From positions 1-64,000 of the forward strand of contig CAZVPI010000005.1 in assembly GCA_964628035.1 (NCBI GenBank): a stretch of 64,000 nucleotides of DNA, given 5' to 3'. A program made the translations under genes and the position numbers. Positions within the stretch are counted from its first letter, which is position 1; every line of letters starts with the position of its first letter. The notes beneath the pieces were generated by a model. The model worked only from the letters and a program-made list of their open reading frames with translations, had not been told where the DNA came from and did not search any database. This stretch comes from UBA2199 sp964628035 (GTDB lineage: Bacteria > Acidobacteriota > Aminicenantia > UBA2199). Below, in pieces: positions 23,612 through 32,214 of this stretch.

Positions 23612-25978
23612 TCAGCGGGGTTTTCCTTTGAAGAGGGCCTGGGCGCGCTGGCCCAGGCGGCGGCTTTCCCGCGCGCGGTCCGGCTGGCCCAGGGCGTCAT
23701 AGATGTCGGCCAGGAGGAAATAGCCATGCGCCGTATTGCGGTCGAAGGGCTCGACGGCGACGCCGCGGCGGCAAAGGTCGGCGGCCTCCTGCAGATCCTG
23801 CCTCCGGTCATGGAGAGACTTGGCCAGCAGGAAGTAGGGCAGGTTGAACGCCGGATGGATCTCGATGGTGCGGCGGTAATACCGGAGCGCCTCGTCCAAG
23901 CGCCCCAGCTTGCGGCAGGCTTGAGCCAGGTTGAAGGCGGCCTTGTAGTTCGTCTCATTGAACTCCAGCTCGCGCAGGTAGGATGAGCGGGCGCGCTGCC
24001 AGTCGCCGCGGGCCTCCGCGGCCAAAGCGCGGGTGAACGCCCCGCGGGCCAGCTCGGGATTGATCTCCTCGGCGCGGGCGAAGCATTCCTCCGCTTTCTC
24101 CAGCTCGCGGCGCTGGAAATAGATCTCTCCCATCTTGGTGTAGGGCTCGGCGTACTCCGGGTCGATGGCCAGGGCCTGGCGGAAAAAGCCCAACGCCTCG
24201 TCCAGGCGCCCGCGCTGCGCGGCCACCTGCCCCAGCAGCTGCAGGAACGTGGCGTCGCGGGGGAAGACCGCCCGGAAGGCGTGGATCTCCTTCTCCGCCT
24301 GTTCGTAGAGCCTCATCGACATCAGGGTGTTGACCACGTTGAGCATGGCGAAATTGAAGTCAGGCTTGCGGCGGATGACGTCGCGGTAGGTTTCCAGGGC
24401 TTCCGGAAAACGCTGGGCCCTGAAGTAGAGGTTGCCCAGGAGCATGCGGCCGTCGATGATCTCGGGGTCGCGCTCCAGGATGTCGCGCACCATCAGGATG
24501 GCATCCTCGTTGCGGCCGTTATCCTGCAGGGCGCGCGCCCGCATCAGGTCATTCACCACGCCGATCTTGGTCCGCGGGGCGATGGAACGCGATGCCTCGC
24601 TGCCGGCGGCAGGGGCCGACAGGTAGCCCAGGGAGGCCAGCTTTTCCCGGTCCTCGCGGCTGAGCGAGGCGCCTCCCGTATGCGATTGCAGGGAACCGCT
24701 GGCGTGCCGCGCCTGGGCTTGCGCCAGTTCCCGCTTCAGCCTCCGCGCCAGGGCCGGGCGCTTGCTCCACAGGTTCTCGGCCTCGGCGCCGTCGCGGGCC
24801 AGGTCGTACAGCTCCTCCTGCGGCGAGAGGATGAGCTTATGCCCGTCCCGGTAGATGGCCGTCAGCTCCGACCATCCGTAGTGCAAACGGGGATACCAGG
24901 TTTCGCAGAAGGCGCTCTCCCTGCCCCGGGAACCGTCGCCCAGAGCCAGCCCGAGAAGCGAGCGCCCCTGGACCGCAGCCGGCGTGGAAAGCCCCAAGGC
25001 TTCCAGAATGGTGGGCGCAAGATCGACATGCTCCACCATCGCGGCCACGCGCCGCCGCGGCAGGCGCCGCGGCGCGCGAAGGATCAGCGGCACGCGCACC
25101 GCTCCCTCGTAGATGAAGAAGCCGTGCCCGTCCTCTCCGTGCTCGCCCAGCATCTCGCCGTGATCGCCGGTGACCGCGATCAGCGAATTCTTCCACAGCC
25201 CGCGCGCCTTGAGAAAGGAGAAGAACTTGCCCAGCTCGGAGTCCATGTAGGCTACCTCGCCGCGGTAGGGATGGCCGGGATACTGGCTGTCGAAGGGCGG
25301 CGGCGGCTCGTAGGGGGCGTGGGGGTCATACAGGTGGATCCAGGCGAAGAAGCGCCGCCCGGCGTTGCCGTCCAGCCAGGCTTCGGCCTCGGCGAGCACG
25401 GTCGCGGCATTTTTCTGGATGTTGCTCAGCGAGAGAGCCTGCACCTTGCTGTAGCGAAAAGTGTCGGCATAGAGGTCCCAACCCTGGTTCAGGCCCCATT
25501 TGGAGTGCAGGACATAGGCCGCGATGAAGGCGGCGGTGGCAAAGCCTTGGCGTTGCAGGATCTCCGAAAGAAGCTCCGCCTCCGGAGGGACGACAAACCC
25601 GCCGTTGTCCCGCACGCCATGAAAGGCAGGGTAGGTGCCGGTGAGCAGGGTGGTGTGCGCGGGCAGGGTGAGCGGCACTTGGGAAACGCAGCGCTCGAAG
25701 ACGGCGCCCTCCTCCGCCAGCGCGTCGAGGAAGGGGGTCTGGACCCAGCGCCGGTCGTAACAGCCAAGGTGGTCGGCGCGCAGCGTGTCCAGGGTGATGA
25801 GGATCACGTTGCTGCCGCGAAGCCGGAGACGTTGCAGATGACGTTGGAGCCGCGGGGCAAGGGCGAGGAACGCCACGGCAACGGCGAGGCCGATGGCCAG
25901 GATCGGCGTCAGACGCCGGCGCCAGCCGGGCGCAGCCGGAAGCCGTGGCCCTTGCTCGGGAACAATGCGCGGGGGCAT
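23612..25978 (-). CDS. Membrane-anchored sulfatase-like hydrolase with TPR C-terminus
   Basis: 788 aa. A membrane anchor (about 23-42) precedes an alkaline-phosphatase-superfamily domain (about 56-400): metal site ILITLDTLRADHLG, then PLTLPAHTTLLTG where true sulfatases have C-x-P-x-R. Here Thr104 replaces the formylglycine Cys and His replaces the Arg, so a phosphatase or phospho-transferase chemistry with a Thr nucleophile is more likely than sulfate hydrolysis (inference). VTGDHGEMLGEHGE and YGWSELTA are further family marks. The C-terminal third is TPR repeats. Paralogues lie at 33434 and 36733. The start at 25978 is set by a leaderless promoter. Confidence 0.85.
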   Translation of the reverse strand: MPPRIVPEQGPRLPAAPGWRRRLTPILAIGLAVAVAFLALAPRLQRHLQRLRLRGSNVILITLDTLRADHLGCYDRRWVQTPFLDALAEEGAVFERCVSQVPLTLPAHTTLLTGTYPAFHGVRDNGGFVVPPEAELLSEILQRQGFATAAFIAAYVLHSKWGLNQGWDLYADTFRYSKVQALSLSNIQKNAATVLAEAEAWLDGNAGRRFFAWIHLYDPHAPYEPPPPFDSQYPGHPYRGEVAYMDSELGKFFSFLKARGLWKNSLIAVTGDHGEMLGEHGEDGHGFFIYEGAVRVPLILRAPRRLPRRRVAAMVEHVDLAPTILEALGLSTPAAVQGRSLLGLALGDGSRGRESAFCETWYPRLHYGWSELTAIYRDGHKLILSPQEELYDLARDGAEAENLWSKRPALARRLKRELAQAQARHASGSLQSHTGGASLSREDREKLASLGYLSAPAAGSEASRSIAPRTKIGVVNDLMRARALQDNGRNEDAILMVRDILERDPEIIDGRMLLGNLYFRAQRFPEALETYRDVIRRKPDFNFAMLNVVNTLMSMRLYEQAEKEIHAFRAVFPRDATFLQLLGQVAAQRGRLDEALGFFRQALAIDPEYAEPYTKMGEIYFQRRELEKAEECFARAEEINPELARGAFTRALAAEARGDWQRARSSYLRELEFNETNYKAAFNLAQACRKLGRLDEALRYYRRTIEIHPAFNLPYFLLAKSLHDRRQDLQEAADLCRRGVAVEPFDRNTAHGYFLLADIYDALGQPDRARESRRLGQRAQALFKGKPR

Positions 25979-25984
25979 CGCTCG

Positions 25985-26013
25985 ATAGTACCGTGGGGAA
26001 AGGCGCGTGTCAA
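25985..26013 (-). promoter_or_regulatory. Leaderless promoter of sulfatase-like gene 1
   Basis: Minus strand TTGACA (26013-26008), 17-bp spacer, TACTAT (25990-25985); expected start 25978, the A of ATG. Confidence 0.7.
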
Positions 26014-26024
26014 CCGGCCGCCGA

Positions 26025-26053
26025 TTGCATTCGGCCGCGGGCCGGCATACAAT
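26025..26053 (+). promoter_or_regulatory. Leaderless promoter of GWxTD gene 1
   Basis: TTGCAT (26025-26030), 17-bp spacer, TACAAT (26048-26053); expected start 26060, the A of ATG. Back to back with the sulfatase-like promoter; their -35 boxes are 11 bases apart. Confidence 0.7.
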
Positions 26054-26059
26054 GTTGTT

Positions 26060-28141
26060 ATGAAGAGATTCCTGCTGCTGCTGGCCGGGCTCTCCCTGGC
26101 CAATGGAGGTCGCGCCTGCCCGCTGCCGGCAGGAGCGCTCGAATCCGAATTGGCGCCGCGATTCCAGTCCTGGCTGGACTGCGTGGACGCCATCGCCGGC
26201 AGCGAGGAGAAGAAGGCATTCCTGAGCCTGGGCAATGACCGCGACCGGGACGCGTTCATCGCGATTTTTTGGCAGCAGCGGGATCCCACGCCGGGAACCC
26301 CGGAGAACGAGTACCGCGACGAGATCGCCAGGCGCTTTGCCCACGTCAACCAGCGCTTTGGCGCTGGCGGTGCGCGGCCGGGATGGAAGACCGACATGGG
26401 GCGATTCTACATGATCCTCGGCGAGCCGCGCCGCATCGAACGCTTCGATGAGCACCCGGAGCTGCTTCCCGTGCAGGTCTGGTATTACTCCGGCGATCCC
26501 GCCCTCGGGCTTCCGGGCTACTTCAACCTGACGTTTTTCAGGGCGCACGGCGCCGGCGACTGGAAGCTGTACAGCCCCACCATGGACGGCCCGGCCGCCC
26601 TGCTGCAGCGCCAAAGGGGCATCGCCGGCGGCGATACCGGGGAAATCATGGAGCTCATCAACCGCATCGCGCCCACGCTCTCCGGCCCCGCCCTGGGCAT
26701 GGTTCCCGGCGAAACGGCTGCCGACGATGGCTCCTCGCTGCAGAGCGGCCTGATCCTTAGCCGCATCCTCGAGTCGCCGACGCGCCGGATCGGCACCGCC
26801 TACGCCAATGGCTTCCTGAAATACAAGAGCTTCGTGCGCATGGACGCCTCCGTGCGCTACGTGGCCAGCAGCGGCCGGGTGGCGCTCTCCTGGGAGCCGC
26901 ATTCGTCCGCACCCCTGATGCTGGTCTCGCTCAAACCCAAGACGATCTCGCTGGCCGAGGACGCCCAGCGCACCCGCTTCCACGCCCGCCTGCGCCTCAG
27001 CGTCAGCCTGCGCCGTGAAGAGCAGATCGTTCACCAATACGCGAAGGATTTCGACCTGACGGTGGCGCGTGACCAGGTGGAGGCGCTGCGCCGGAGCGGC
27101 CTGGTCGTCCACGACGTGTTCCCGGTGATCCCGGGGCGCTTCGACGTGCTGGCGTTCCTGGAAAACCTTGACTCCCATGAGTTCTGCTTCATGGAGCGCG
27201 GCATGGACGTACCCGAGCAGGCTCGTGCGCCTCGTCTGGGCACGCCGCTGATCGCCTTCAAGAGCCAGCCCCAACCCGACGCGAACTTCTGCGCCTTCCG
27301 GCTCGGCGGATTCCAGTTCTCCCTTGACCCGGAGGCGAATTTCGGAACGGAGGATGTGCCGCTGCTGGTGGCCTCCGTCTCGCCCCTGGAGCGCGCGCTG
27401 TGGGAGGAGGGGGCGCTGGAACTGGAGGTCTTCGGCGCGAACGACAGCGAGCCATTCCGGCGGCGGCGCGTGCCGTTGCGCGACTTTCCCTTTGCCCAGT
27501 CGCTCGTGATGCCGATCACCCTGGGGGACATGCGACTGCCCGCCGAGTACTACCGGCTGCGCCTGCGGCTCGTCGCCGAGGGCGGCTCGGTGCTGGCCAC
27601 CGAAGAGACCCGCTTCACCATGGCGCCCTTGGCCCGGGTCGCCCAGCCCGTCGAACTCTACAAGACGTTCTCCTTCCGCTTCCCGGCGCAGTTCGCCGCC
27701 GCCCGCGCTTCCCAGTACGAGAACGTCGGCCGCCAGGACGAAGCGGAAACGCTTTACGCCGCCGCCCTCGAACGCGAGCCCGCCTGGGCCGAAGTGCGGT
27801 TGAGGTACCTGCGCCTGCTGGAGAGGATGGGCAAGTTCGCCGCTGTCCTGGAAGCCAGCGAGCCCCTGCGCGCCGAGAAAAGGAACGCCTTTGAATTCCA
27901 CTTCCTGCGCGGCTCCGCGTTGTACGGGCTGGGGCGCAGCGGCCAGGCCCTGCAGGAGCTGCAGGCCGCCCGCCGTGCCTACGACAGCGACATCCGCGTG
28001 CTGAATCTGATCGGCCGCATCCACCTGGAGCGTGGCGAGGTGGCGGCGGCGCTGGAGGCTTTCACGGCGTCCCTAGCGCTGGACCCGCGGCAGACCGCCG
28101 TCGCCGACGCGGTGACACGGCTGCGCGCGCAGAAGCCCTGA
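26060..28141 (+). CDS. GWxTD-domain protein with C-terminal TPR
   Basis: 693 aa. A signal peptide (about 1-19, with Cys20 a possible lipid site) precedes a GWxTD domain of about 110 residues with WQQRDPTPGTPENEY and GWKTDMGRFYMILGEP (GWKTD at 108-112). A long beta-rich middle follows, then TPR-like helices from about 550 (FLRGSALYGLGRSGQALQEL). The GWxTD domain is known mostly from Acidobacteriota and relatives and has no established function. It is exported. It is divergent from a sulfatase-like/TPR gene, an arrangement repeated at 35694. Confidence 0.8.
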   Translation: MKRFLLLLAGLSLANGGRACPLPAGALESELAPRFQSWLDCVDAIAGSEEKKAFLSLGNDRDRDAFIAIFWQQRDPTPGTPENEYRDEIARRFAHVNQRFGAGGARPGWKTDMGRFYMILGEPRRIERFDEHPELLPVQVWYYSGDPALGLPGYFNLTFFRAHGAGDWKLYSPTMDGPAALLQRQRGIAGGDTGEIMELINRIAPTLSGPALGMVPGETAADDGSSLQSGLILSRILESPTRRIGTAYANGFLKYKSFVRMDASVRYVASSGRVALSWEPHSSAPLMLVSLKPKTISLAEDAQRTRFHARLRLSVSLRREEQIVHQYAKDFDLTVARDQVEALRRSGLVVHDVFPVIPGRFDVLAFLENLDSHEFCFMERGMDVPEQARAPRLGTPLIAFKSQPQPDANFCAFRLGGFQFSLDPEANFGTEDVPLLVASVSPLERALWEEGALELEVFGANDSEPFRRRRVPLRDFPFAQSLVMPITLGDMRLPAEYYRLRLRLVAEGGSVLATEETRFTMAPLARVAQPVELYKTFSFRFPAQFAAARASQYENVGRQDEAETLYAAALEREPAWAEVRLRYLRLLERMGKFAAVLEASEPLRAEKRNAFEFHFLRGSALYGLGRSGQALQELQAARRAYDSDIRVLNLIGRIHLERGEVAAALEAFTASLALDPRQTAVADAVTRLRAQKP

Positions 28142-28150
28142 GGCGCGGCG

Positions 28151-29026
28151 CTACAGGTAGAAGGGGCGGAGCTTGCGGTCCATCTCCTTCAGGGAGCGGC
28201 TCAGTTCCTCTTTCTTGCCCAGGGCGATCTCGGTGGCCACGGCGTTGAAGAGGACCGACAGCGCCGAAATGGAGGTCGTGAACAGGATGTTCTCGCGCGG
28301 CACCTTCAGGACCAGGGAGGCGGTGCGCGCCAGCGGCGAATATTCGTTGTCGGTGAAGAGCACGATCGGCAGGTCGCGGTCGTGGGCCAGCCGGGCAAAC
28401 TCGGCGGTGCAACGGGAGTAGGGGAAAAAGGAGAAGAACAGGATCAGCTCCCCCGGTCTGGCGCAGAAGATTTTCTCCTCCACGGGTATGTCGCCGTCGT
28501 CCAGATTGACGGCGCACTTTTGAATTTGGTTGAGCGTGTAGGTGACCAGGCTGGCCAGGATCGAGGAGATCCCCACTCCGTACGCATAAACGCGTTCGGC
28601 ACGGTCGATCATGTCCGACAACCGGCGGAACGTCTCCACGCTGATGGAGGCCAGCAGGACGTTGATGTTGCGGACGTCCTGGCGCGCCGCCTGGATGAGG
28701 GAATTTTTCCCCTTGAGATCGGGGGGGACGGAGAAGAAGCGCTCCACGGGATTGGCCATCCGGCGCAGGTGCTCGCCTTTGACCCGGCTCTTGAAGTCGA
28801 GGAATCCCCGGCAGCCGATCCGCCTCGTGAAGCGGGTGATCGAGGCCATGCTCACCCCTGACTTGGCGGCTATCCTCTCTATGGAGAGCAGGGGAATCTC
28901 TTTCCAATGATCGATCAGGAAACTGGCCAGGTGTTTCTGCATGCGCGGAGACTTCGCGGCCTGGGCGCGGATCCTTGCCTGCAGGTCGCCGGCGGCAGCG
29001 GAGGGTTCTTTCATTGCCTTTTCCAT
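28151..29026 (-). CDS. RpiR-family transcriptional regulator (HTH plus SIS)
   Basis: 291 aa. The N-terminal HTH_6 domain (about 15-90) has FLIDHWKEIPLLSIERIAAKSGVSMASITRF-type sequence with a clear recognition helix. The SIS sugar-phosphate-binding domain (about 125-270) shows RVYAYGVGISSILASL and ELILFFSFFPYSRCT. RpiR regulators sense phosphosugars. A start upstream would add 26 residues, but a TTGACA/TACAAC promoter puts transcription on the ATG at 29026. It is divergent from the TonB receptor, which it probably controls. Its end is nine bases from the convergent GWxTD gene. Confidence 0.9.
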   Translation of the reverse strand: MEKAMKEPSAAAGDLQARIRAQAAKSPRMQKHLASFLIDHWKEIPLLSIERIAAKSGVSMASITRFTRRIGCRGFLDFKSRVKGEHLRRMANPVERFFSVPPDLKGKNSLIQAARQDVRNINVLLASISVETFRRLSDMIDRAERVYAYGVGISSILASLVTYTLNQIQKCAVNLDDGDIPVEEKIFCARPGELILFFSFFPYSRCTAEFARLAHDRDLPIVLFTDNEYSPLARTASLVLKVPRENILFTTSISALSVLFNAVATEIALGKKEELSRSLKEMDRKLRPFYL

Positions 29027-29032
29027 GCCTTC

Positions 29033-29061
29033 GTTGTAGGACAGATTTCCCCGCCTGTCAA
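29033..29061 (-). promoter_or_regulatory. Leaderless promoter of the RpiR gene
   Basis: Minus strand TTGACA (29061-29056), 17-bp spacer, TACAAC (29038-29033); expected start 29026, the A of ATG. Confidence 0.7.
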
Positions 29062-29079
29062 CGAGTTCCCGGCCAAAAA

Positions 29080-29111
29080 GAAAATTTATTTTCATAGTTG
29101 ACAAATGAAAA
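29080..29111. promoter_or_regulatory. Candidate RpiR operators
   Basis: Two overlapping palindromes: GAAAAT-TT-ATTTTC (29080-29093, perfect) and TTTTCAT-N9-ATGAAAA (29089-29111, perfect). The second covers the -35 box of the receptor promoter, as expected of a repressor site. Confidence 0.6.
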
Positions 29112-29126
29112 AAAACATTCTATTTT
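29098..29126 (+). promoter_or_regulatory. Promoter of the TonB-dependent receptor
   Basis: TTGACA (29098-29103), 17-bp spacer, TATTTT (29121-29126). Predicted start about 29133, giving an 86-nt leader with AAGGAGGAGG before the ATG. Confidence 0.65.
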
Positions 29127-29218
29127 TATTTCATGCCCTTGGTCTTCACGAAGGACTCGCTTCGCGCCCAGCGCAGCCCCCGCGTCCTTTCCCCAGTCAG
29201 GTTCAAGGAGGAGGAATC

Positions 29219-32119
29219 ATGAGGATATTACGTACCGCATTGGTTCTGGCGATTGGTCTGACCTCGCTGATGCATTCCCAGGTGCGCTCGGGAAACATCT
29301 TCGGGGTGGTCGTTGAGCCCTCGGGAATCGGCATTCCCGGGGTGCAAGTGATCCTGACCTCGTCCACCACCGGGCGCATGACGACGGTCACCACGGAAGG
29401 CGGGCAGTACCGCTTCCTGTCCCTGCCGCCGGCAGGCGACTACACGCTGCGCTTCGAACTGGAGGGTCTCAAGACCCAGATCCGCCGCGGCATCCGCGTC
29501 GCCGTGGGTGAAAACGTCACCATCAACGCCATCATGGACCCGGGGCAGCTCACCGAGGCCGTGGAGGTGGTGGCCACGCCGCCGGCCATCGACCTGCGCA
29601 AGACCACCGCCGCCACCAACCTGCCGAACGAAATCCTGCAGTCGCTGCCCACCGCCCGCGATCCCTGGGTCATCCTGCAAAAAACCCCCGGACTGACCAT
29701 GGACCGGGAGAACGTCGGTGGCAACGCCTCCGGCCAGCAGAGCTCCTGGGACTCGCGCGGCGAGAACCGCGCCAATTCCCAGTGGAACCTGGACGGTGTC
29801 GAGGTGACCGATCCCACCTCGCCGGGCTCCTCGGGCACCTATTTCGATTACGACATGTTCGAGGAGATGCAGGTGCAGACGGCGGCCAACGACGTGACGT
29901 CCATCGCCGGCGGCGTAAGCATCAATTTCGTCACCAAGCGCGGCAAGGACGATCTGTTCGGCGGCGGCCGCTTCTATTGGACCGACAAGTCGCTGCAGGG
30001 GGAGAACCTGCCCGCGGGCCTGGCCAAGGAAGGGCTCTCGGGCAACACCATCGACCACATCCTGGATTATGGCTTCAACCTCGGGGGCCCGATCGCCAAG
30101 GGCAAAGCCTGGTTCTGGGGCTCGGTCGGCATCCAGGACATCAACAACGTGGACATGCTCGACAACCCCGACAAGACCGTGCTCACCAACTTCAATGGCA
30201 AGCTCAACTTCAACCTCGGCGAGCACCGCCTGGAACTCTACGCCATGTGGGGGCAGAAGACCCGCGACAACCGCAAGAACAACCCGCTGGACACGCTGGA
30301 GGCGGCCCGCAACCAGACGGGGCCTTCCTGGCTGATCAAGCTCGAAGACGAGGTCAACCTCAACCAAAGCCTGATGGCCGCGTTCAAGCTTTCGTATTAC
30401 AAGTCCATCTATCATCTGGTGCCCAACGGCGGCCTGGACCGCATCACCTACCTCGACTATGACGCCGGCTGGCGCTACAACTCCGGCTCCTGGTCCGATT
30501 TCCAGCAGGATTACTGGGAAGGGACGCTGAGCTTCAACTACTTCACCGACAAGCTGCCCCTGGGGAACCATGACATCACCTTCGGGGTGAACACGCGCAT
30601 CATGCACGCGCTGCAGCAGGGAGGACAGAGCAACGGCGTCCGCGCCTATGTGTACGATGCCCTGACGCCGGACGCCGAGGCCCGCTATTCCCGCGGCGTG
30701 CGCGTCGACCGGCGCTGGGTGGACGACTTCGACTACAACCGCCTCTCGGCCTACCTGCAGGACGCGATTTCCATGGGCCGCCTGACGGTGAACCTCGGCC
30801 TGCGCCTGGACCTGCAGTCGGCGGCGATCAACGCCGCGACCATCCCGGGCACCAACGTCGATGTCCTGAAGAATGTCTATGATCCCGCGACCGACAGCTA
30901 CATCGACGCCAACATCCAGGAGGCGACGCGTCCCGGGGTCGACATCCCGGCCAAGCTGAAATTCCTTTCGCCGCGCCTGGGCTTCGTCTGGGATGTCACC
31001 GGCAAGGGCAAGACCGTGGTCAAGGGCAACTTCGCCCTCTACGGCGGCGTCATGAACTTTGATTCCACCCAGGGCCTGCAGGTGCCCTTCGAGATCCTCA
31101 CCCGCAACCGCTTCAACTGGGATGACGTCAACGACAACCAGGTCGTCGACGCCGGCGAGTTGGCCCTCCGCGACCGTTCCGACAACTCGAACTGGGTCAC
31201 CGGCGACCCGGCCAACCTGGTCGATCCCAACCTGACGCAGGACAAGGACATGGAATTCATGGTCGGTCTGGAGCAGGAACTCCTGCCCAATCTGAGCGTC
31301 GGCGTCAACTACATCCACCGCAAGATCTGGAACCCGTCCTGGAACCGCCCCTATGTCGTGGACGGCGAAGGCGTGGAGCGGCTGGTCGAGCCCGATGACT
31401 GGACCGAATACACCTTCGAGCAGGACGGCAACACCTACACCTATTGGGACACCTATGATTCCTATGTCTATTACACGGGCGCCTATCGCGCCGAGAACGT
31501 CAAGGACTACCACGTCACCTACGACGGCGTGGATGTCACCCTCAAAAAGGCCATGTCGCACAAGTGGATGCTGCTGGCCTCGGCGTCCCTGCAGAACTCG
31601 AAGCGCCATTACAAGTCGCGGCTGGCCTACACCAGCAACCAGAACGGCACCGTTCCGGGATACGACCCCACCAACCACGAGCCGGTAAGCCTGATGGACA
31701 ACACCGCCTCCGGCAGCCGCAACGCGCGCTGGATGATCAAGCTCAACGGCGTCTACCAGCTGCCCTGGGGCGTCAACCTGGGGGCGTCGCTGCAGGTGCG
31801 CGAGGGGTACGTGTTCGACCCGCTGCTGGAGCTGGAGACCGACTATTCCCGGTGGTGGGACGGGTCCAATCCTCGCGTGCTCGTCTTCAAGCACGGGTCG
31901 CAGCGCTACGGCACGTTTTCCATGCTTGACCTGCGCCTGGAAAAGATGTTCCGCATCAAAGAGACAGGCCGGCTGTTCGTCTCGCTGGACGGCTTCAACA
32001 TCCTCAACAGCGACTATGTTCTGGACAAGGAGAACATCGTCAACAGTTCGCGTTTCGGGCAGCCCTACGAAATCCTGAACCCGCGGGTGTTTCGACTGGG
32101 CCTGCGTTTCGATTTCTAG
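29219..32119 (+). CDS. Oar-like TonB-dependent outer-membrane receptor
   Basis: 966 aa. A signal peptide (about 1-24) is followed by a carboxypeptidase-regulatory-like beta-sandwich (GNIFGVVVEPSGIGIPGVQV, GDYTLRFELEG), a plug domain starting near the PPAIDLRKTTAATN segment, and a long barrel with alternating aromatic strands ending in RLGLRFDF, whose terminal Phe is the usual barrel-assembly signal. It should import large substrates, perhaps peptides or glycans, with TonB energy. Open frame extends upstream to 29105, but that lies before the promoter start; AAGGAGGAGG marks 29219. A strong hairpin follows the stop. The downstream M20 peptidase suggests peptide import. Confidence 0.9.
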   Translation: MRILRTALVLAIGLTSLMHSQVRSGNIFGVVVEPSGIGIPGVQVILTSSTTGRMTTVTTEGGQYRFLSLPPAGDYTLRFELEGLKTQIRRGIRVAVGENVTINAIMDPGQLTEAVEVVATPPAIDLRKTTAATNLPNEILQSLPTARDPWVILQKTPGLTMDRENVGGNASGQQSSWDSRGENRANSQWNLDGVEVTDPTSPGSSGTYFDYDMFEEMQVQTAANDVTSIAGGVSINFVTKRGKDDLFGGGRFYWTDKSLQGENLPAGLAKEGLSGNTIDHILDYGFNLGGPIAKGKAWFWGSVGIQDINNVDMLDNPDKTVLTNFNGKLNFNLGEHRLELYAMWGQKTRDNRKNNPLDTLEAARNQTGPSWLIKLEDEVNLNQSLMAAFKLSYYKSIYHLVPNGGLDRITYLDYDAGWRYNSGSWSDFQQDYWEGTLSFNYFTDKLPLGNHDITFGVNTRIMHALQQGGQSNGVRAYVYDALTPDAEARYSRGVRVDRRWVDDFDYNRLSAYLQDAISMGRLTVNLGLRLDLQSAAINAATIPGTNVDVLKNVYDPATDSYIDANIQEATRPGVDIPAKLKFLSPRLGFVWDVTGKGKTVVKGNFALYGGVMNFDSTQGLQVPFEILTRNRFNWDDVNDNQVVDAGELALRDRSDNSNWVTGDPANLVDPNLTQDKDMEFMVGLEQELLPNLSVGVNYIHRKIWNPSWNRPYVVDGEGVERLVEPDDWTEYTFEQDGNTYTYWDTYDSYVYYTGAYRAENVKDYHVTYDGVDVTLKKAMSHKWMLLASASLQNSKRHYKSRLAYTSNQNGTVPGYDPTNHEPVSLMDNTASGSRNARWMIKLNGVYQLPWGVNLGASLQVREGYVFDPLLELETDYSRWWDGSNPRVLVFKHGSQRYGTFSMLDLRLEKMFRIKETGRLFVSLDGFNILNSDYVLDKENIVNSSRFGQPYEILNPRVFRLGLRFDF

Positions 32120-32139
32120 TTCCGAGCCGATCGTTGGGC

Positions 32140-32166
32140 AAGGGGGAGCCCTGGGGGCTCCCCCTT
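32140..32166 (+). terminator. Terminator hairpin after the receptor gene
   Basis: Perfect 11-bp stem (32140-32150 with 32156-32166) and 5-base loop, 20 bases after the stop codon, followed by GTCTT. The peptidase ATG is 49 bases further on. Confidence 0.7.
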
Positions 32167-32214
32167 GTCTTCCACCGGCGCCGCCTGTTGGGCTGGATCG
32201 AATCGAGGGATGCG

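Noticed and set aside
24281..28141. Very long plus-strand open frame opposite the first sulfatase-like gene, fused in frame with the GWxTD gene
   Set aside because: Its first 590 codons are the mirror of a well-supported minus-strand enzyme and have no domain pattern; only the part from 26060 is protein-like and has its own promoter.
29105..29218. Upstream start for the TonB receptor
   Set aside because: It lies before the predicted transcription start and the added residues precede a complete signal peptide at 29219.
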